DNA from: a virus
Virus record (IMG/VR): IMGVR_UViG_3300032092_000263
Location: 1 to 23,623 of that record
Reading direction: 5' to 3' (one strand)
Length of the DNA: 23,623 nt
Shown piece by piece: positions 20,598-23,623 of this stretch (position 1 is the first letter of the stretch; each line of letters opens with the position of its first letter). Both the position numbers and the translations under genes were made by a program. The notes below the pieces were generated by a model. That model saw only the letters and a list, made by a program, of their open reading frames with translations, was not told where the DNA came from and made no database searches.

Positions 20598-20625
20598 AGT
20601 TATATTAAATGGAGGTTATTGACCT

Positions 20626-21762
20626 ATGGCTGTAAATACTGCAAAACGTAAAGCTGCGATTGAGAAAGCAGATCGCATTATGAAGGGTGTTGAGGTTCAA
20701 CTCAATCCTGAAACATATCAACGTGACTTGATATGTGGTTTGAATTACTACAACGCAAATCACGATGACAAAGACAAGAAGAAGTGGTTCATCTCTCACT
20801 ACGCTAAGATTGATAAGAAATTAGCAGTTGAGATGTTGAAGATCGATGAATACCAATTTAGGTATGCTGGTATTCTTGCACGTCTTCAAGATGGTGGTTC
20901 TGTCCTTCAAGAAAAGGAAATGAATTACTACAATGAACGTGTAGAGTTCTTGAAGTCTCAGATTGGTGCTCGTCAAAAATCCCAAGACAAACAAGACAAG
21001 AAAGATGCAGATGCTGCCAAAGAAGCACTGCCATCAAATGTAATTTCAATCCAACAACGTATGGAAGATAAAGCCCATGACTTGGCTGGTGAGATTGAAG
21101 GTGCGATTGATGACTTTGTTCTCGCTGGTTGCAAGTCAGAATTTTCAACAAAGAATTATCTGTTGGCGAATCAAGTGGCTGGACCAATTGCTAAACGCAT
21201 TGGAGAGTTGTTTGAGGGTACTGCCAAAGAACTTAGAGAAGCGATTGAAGGTACTGATGAGCAATTGGTAGAAGGTTACTCACACTTAAACAAACGAGAG
21301 CTAAAACGATTCTTAGAGTTTGTTGAAACTATTATTGCTGATTGTCAGCAGATGGTTCAAACAGCCAAAGTGAATCGTGCACCACGTAAGCGTAAAGAAA
21401 TTTCTCCTACAAAGCAAGTTGCTCGTATGAAGTTCTTGCGTGAATTTACAGAACTTGGCTTGAAGTCAGTACCACCTACTAACATTATTGGTTCTGCAGA
21501 AGTCTGGGTGTATAATACCAAATACCGTAAACTACAAAAGTATGCTGCGGAAAGTGGCACTATTGCAGTCAAGGGAACTACCTTGATTGGTATTAGTTTG
21601 AAAGATTCTGTTTCGTTTACACTACGTAAACCAGAAGAATTCTTCAAGGGATTGTCTATGGGTAAACGTGCATTGAGTAATGCACTCAAAACCCTAAAGA
21701 CTAAACCAGCTGTACCAAATGGTCGTGTGAATGAAGAATGTATTATCTTGGGAGCATTTTAA
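20626..21762 (+). CDS. Conserved T4-like phage protein upstream of RNase H
   Basis: A 378-residue soluble, Lys/Glu-rich protein. Coiled-coil-like helices dominate the first 250 residues. The C-terminal part, from KEISPTKQVARMKFLREFTE through EVWVYNTKYRKLQKYAAES to FTLRKPEEFFKG, is predicted beta-rich and looks like a conserved domain. I recall a family with this ending in cyanophages and pelagiphages, beside rnh, with no function assigned. GGAGG lies ten bases before the ATG and a promoter is directly upstream. It ends two bases before rnh. Gene order suggests a replication-linked role. Confidence 0.8.
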   Translation: MAVNTAKRKAAIEKADRIMKGVEVQLNPETYQRDLICGLNYYNANHDDKDKKKWFISHYAKIDKKLAVEMLKIDEYQFRYAGILARLQDGGSVLQEKEMNYYNERVEFLKSQIGARQKSQDKQDKKDADAAKEALPSNVISIQQRMEDKAHDLAGEIEGAIDDFVLAGCKSEFSTKNYLLANQVAGPIAKRIGELFEGTAKELREAIEGTDEQLVEGYSHLNKRELKRFLEFVETIIADCQQMVQTAKVNRAPRKRKEISPTKQVARMKFLREFTELGLKSVPPTNIIGSAEVWVYNTKYRKLQKYAAESGTIAVKGTTLIGISLKDSVSFTLRKPEEFFKGLSMGKRALSNALKTLKTKPAVPNGRVNEECIILGAF

Positions 21763-21764
21763 TT

Positions 21765-22655
21765 ATGATTTTAGTTGACTATTCGCAAGTTGCTCTCAGC
21801 AACATTCTATCTTTCCAGCGTGAGTTGAAAGGAAGTGACTCTGAAGTAAAGAACTTGATTCGTCACGTTACCCTTTCTACTTTGAAATCATACAAGAAGA
21901 AGTATGGTAAAGAGTATGGCGAACTTGTTATTTGTTGCGATGGACGCAAGTACTGGCGTAGAGAAATCTTCCCACACTACAAAGCTGGTCGCAAGAAATC
22001 CCGTGAAGCCAGTGAACTAAACTGGACATTGATCTTTGATACACTATCAGAAATGCGTGAAGATATTGCAAAGCATTTTCCATATAAAGTTATTCATATC
22101 GATCGTGCTGAAGCTGATGATATTATTGCAGTTCTTGCTAAGTGGACTCAGACCAATGACCTAGTTCAACAAGGATTGGTTGAAGACCCACAAAAGGTTT
22201 TAATTCTTTCTTCTGATGGTGACTTTATCCAACTGCAAAAGTTTGATAACGTGACACAATGGTCACCGATGCAAAAGAAACAGATCAAAGCCAATGCTCG
22301 TGAACTACACGAAAAGAAAATCACCCACATCGTTAAAGCTGGTGATGATGGCATTCCAAATATCTTTAGTAAAGATGATGTGTTTGTTATTGGTGAACGA
22401 CAGAAAGTTTGCTCAGCAAAACGTCTTGCTGAGTTTATTGAGAATGGGTATGATGCATGTAAGAATGATGATGAACGTCGCAACTGGCACCGTAACGTAC
22501 AGTTGATTGACTTTGATTACATTCCAGAAGACGTTTCTACGCAGATCATAGATACATATACAAATTACAAAACAACTGGCGACAAGATGTCAATTATGCA
22601 ATATCTTATTGACAACAAGTGTCGTTTACTTTTAGACGAGCTGGAGGACTTTTAA
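21765..22655 (+). CDS. rnh: RNase H / 5'-3' flap exonuclease, T4 Rnh type
   Basis: A 296-residue protein, close to T4 RNase H (305). It removes RNA primers and some adjacent DNA from lagging-strand fragments. The acidic metal sites of the FEN-1/T4 RNase H family are visible: ILVDYSQ at the N-terminus, VICCDGRKYWRR with a basic arch-like region (FPHYKAGRKKSR), DRAEADDIIAVL, ILSSDGDFIQL, and KAGDDGIPNIFS from the helix-3-turn-helix. ATG 21765 is chosen over an upstream ATG at 21738 because it follows the previous stop by two bases and opens on the conserved first strand. The next gene overlaps by one base. Confidence 0.92.
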   Translation: MILVDYSQVALSNILSFQRELKGSDSEVKNLIRHVTLSTLKSYKKKYGKEYGELVICCDGRKYWRREIFPHYKAGRKKSREASELNWTLIFDTLSEMREDIAKHFPYKVIHIDRAEADDIIAVLAKWTQTNDLVQQGLVEDPQKVLILSSDGDFIQLQKFDNVTQWSPMQKKQIKANARELHEKKITHIVKAGDDGIPNIFSKDDVFVIGERQKVCSAKRLAEFIENGYDACKNDDERRNWHRNVQLIDFDYIPEDVSTQIIDTYTNYKTTGDKMSIMQYLIDNKCRLLLDELEDF

Positions 22656-23122
22656 TGGCAACAAAATATATCACTGAAATCTTAGACGATATCAATTCTG
22701 ATCCTACTAAGATTGTTAATTACAAAGAAAATGGAGCATTGCGTTTGGTTCTAGAACACGCATTTGATCCAGCAAAGAAATTTATCTTGCCTGAGGGTAG
22801 TCCTCCATATAAAGAAGACACAGCACCTCAAGGTATGAATCCTTCTAATCTTCATATGGAAGCCAAGAAGCTATATGTGTTCTGTCGTGCAGATCTAAAT
22901 CCTGTTCGCAGAGAAAGTCTTTTTATTCAATTGCTTGAGAACAGTCACCCAAGTGAAGCCAAGCTATTGCTTGCAGTCAAAGATCAAAAGCTAACTAAGA
23001 TGTATCCTAAAATTACACATAAGTTAGTCAGTAATACTTGGTCTGTTATTCCTGCTCCAGTTGCAAAGGAGAAAAAGGTAACAAAAAAAGAACAGGCTCC
23101 AGAGAATGGAGCAAGTGCCTAA
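22655..23122 (+). CDS. Conserved T4-like phage protein (DUF6433-type)
   Basis: A 155-residue protein starting MATKYITEILDDINSDPTKI. Its segments LRLVLEHAFDPAKKF, LPEGSPPYKEDTAPQGM and FCRADLNPVRRESLFIQLLE match a family I recall as DUF6433, common beside rnh in marine T4-like phages. No function is established. GGAGG lies close upstream and ATG 22655 overlaps the rnh stop (TAATG). The last 20 residues are Lys/Glu/Ala-rich and likely disordered. It ends the early operon begun at 20569; a new promoter follows. Confidence 0.82.
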   Translation: MATKYITEILDDINSDPTKIVNYKENGALRLVLEHAFDPAKKFILPEGSPPYKEDTAPQGMNPSNLHMEAKKLYVFCRADLNPVRRESLFIQLLENSHPSEAKLLLAVKDQKLTKMYPKITHKLVSNTWSVIPAPVAKEKKVTKKEQAPENGASA

Positions 23123-23146
23123 CTGCAAGATATCAAGAATCTTTAC

Positions 23147-23175
23147 TTGACAAAATAAAGAAATTGCTGTATAAT
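23147..23175 (+). promoter_or_regulatory. Consensus sigma70 early promoter
   Basis: TTGACA at 23147-23152, a 17-base spacer and TATAAT at 23170-23175 match the E. coli sigma70 consensus exactly. The start would lie near 23182, about 23 bases before the next gene, which has an AAAGG site. Confidence 0.9.
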
Positions 23176-23204
23176 TATATTATGAAGCGTGTGAAAGGTT
23201 AATA

Positions 23205-23528
23205 ATGAAATCATTAATTATGTTATCCTGTGTTGTTGCAACGAATGCAATGGCACTGGACTTTGATACAGAGTGGGCTAGGTATGCCAGTGATTTTGAA
23301 AGACTAAAACAAAAAACTGTTGTGGCTACAAAATCTACTGGTATTGAAGTTGCAGATAAGTCTACTAAATTGCCTGAGAAAACTACTCAGATGAATGTAT
23401 TACAGCAAGTTGACCCTAAGTCTCCTGAGAGATTGGGGTATAATTTGTCAGATCCAATTATGCGGGATCGTGTAATAGACGCATATAACAAACCCAATGC
23501 AGTAGTTTATTCTGTAACCTTGAATTGA
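23205..23528 (+). CDS. Small exported phage protein
   Basis: A 107-residue protein with a Sec signal peptide (MKSLIMLSCVVATNAMA, cleavage expected after AMA at residue 17). The mature start LDFDTEWARYASDFERL resembles a family I recall from T4-like phages, which also ends in a phrase like NAVVYSVTLN. No Cys remains after cleavage, so it is a soluble periplasmic protein without disulfides. AAAGG precedes the ATG and a consensus promoter lies directly upstream, so it is probably strongly and early expressed. Function unknown. Confidence 0.75.
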   Translation: MKSLIMLSCVVATNAMALDFDTEWARYASDFERLKQKTVVATKSTGIEVADKSTKLPEKTTQMNVLQQVDPKSPERLGYNLSDPIMRDRVIDAYNKPNAVVYSVTLN

Positions 23529-23539
23529 AAGTATATATT

Positions 23540-23623
23540 ATGAAAAAAGTAATCCTAGCAGTTGCGGTTCTCGCACTATCAGCATGCAGTTCAACAAAAC
23601 TAACTGATGCTGGTCAATCCTCA
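23540..23623 (+). CDS. Lipoprotein, 3' truncated by window
   Basis: The first 28 residues are visible: MKKVILAVAVLALSACSSTK then LTDAGQSS. The lipobox LSAC makes Cys16 the lipidated residue. The C-S-S-T-x-L-T-x-x-G start resembles small DUF4156-type envelope lipoproteins, but too little is visible to be sure. It follows the exported protein by 11 bases and probably shares its promoter. Confidence 0.7.
   Translation, partial: MKKVILAVAVLALSACSSTKLTDAGQSS

Overview
The window reads as part of the genome of a lytic T4-like myovirus that infects an aquatic Gram-negative bacterium. T4-type genes recur: a gp61-like primase, an RNase H of the T4 Rnh type, a DsbA-like protein, and class I nrdA/nrdB with thyX. 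All supported genes lie on the + strand. They are tightly packed, with many TAATG, ATGA or TTGA stop/start overlaps, and the DNA is AT-rich. Lipoboxes, signal peptides and a spanin-like pair imply a host with an outer membrane. The host genus cannot be read from the sequence.

Layout. (1) 1-4220 looks like a late, head-associated block: the end of a basic/acidic protein, a Cys-rich protein with conserved phage domains, a Dps-like ferritin, a 623-residue protein with an EF-hand-like loop and an AT-hook, a small conserved protein, and a strong terminator. (2) 4235-6200 holds two conserved T4-like proteins of unknown role, then a probable lysis accessory cassette (Rz-like and Rz1-like proteins and an XhlA-like coiled-coil/TM protein). 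(3) 6253-11779 is replication and nucleotide metabolism: primase, thyX, nrdA, a 62-residue protein, nrdB, a class II aldolase/adducin-type enzyme and a tiny zinc-ribbon-like protein. (4) 11809-16497 starts with a GIY-YIG-like nuclease gene whose start follows a long hairpin containing a late-promoter-like motif. It continues with membrane and exported proteins, including a 734-residue secreted protein with 22-residue Cys repeats, and ends in a strong terminator. (5) 16558-23623 is an early region marked by four promoters of the form TTGACA/TTTACT-17 bp-TATAAT. It holds small genes, dsbA, a three-gene metabolic cassette (alpha/beta hydrolase, class IV PLP transaminase, alpha/beta hydrolase), rnh and its neighbours, and small exported proteins.

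How the genes work together. Ribonucleotide reductase and ThyX supply dNTPs, the primase and RNase H make and remove lagging-strand primers, and DsbA may support late transcription. The most unusual content is the overlapping hydrolase-transaminase-hydrolase cassette, the nested hairpin/late-promoter switch ahead of the GIY-YIG gene, the exported Cys-repeat protein, and the head-region proteins whose repeated acidic motifs look like prohead-protease cleavage sites. No tRNA, CRISPR array, insertion sequence or integrase was seen. No gap between genes exceeds about 120 bases.
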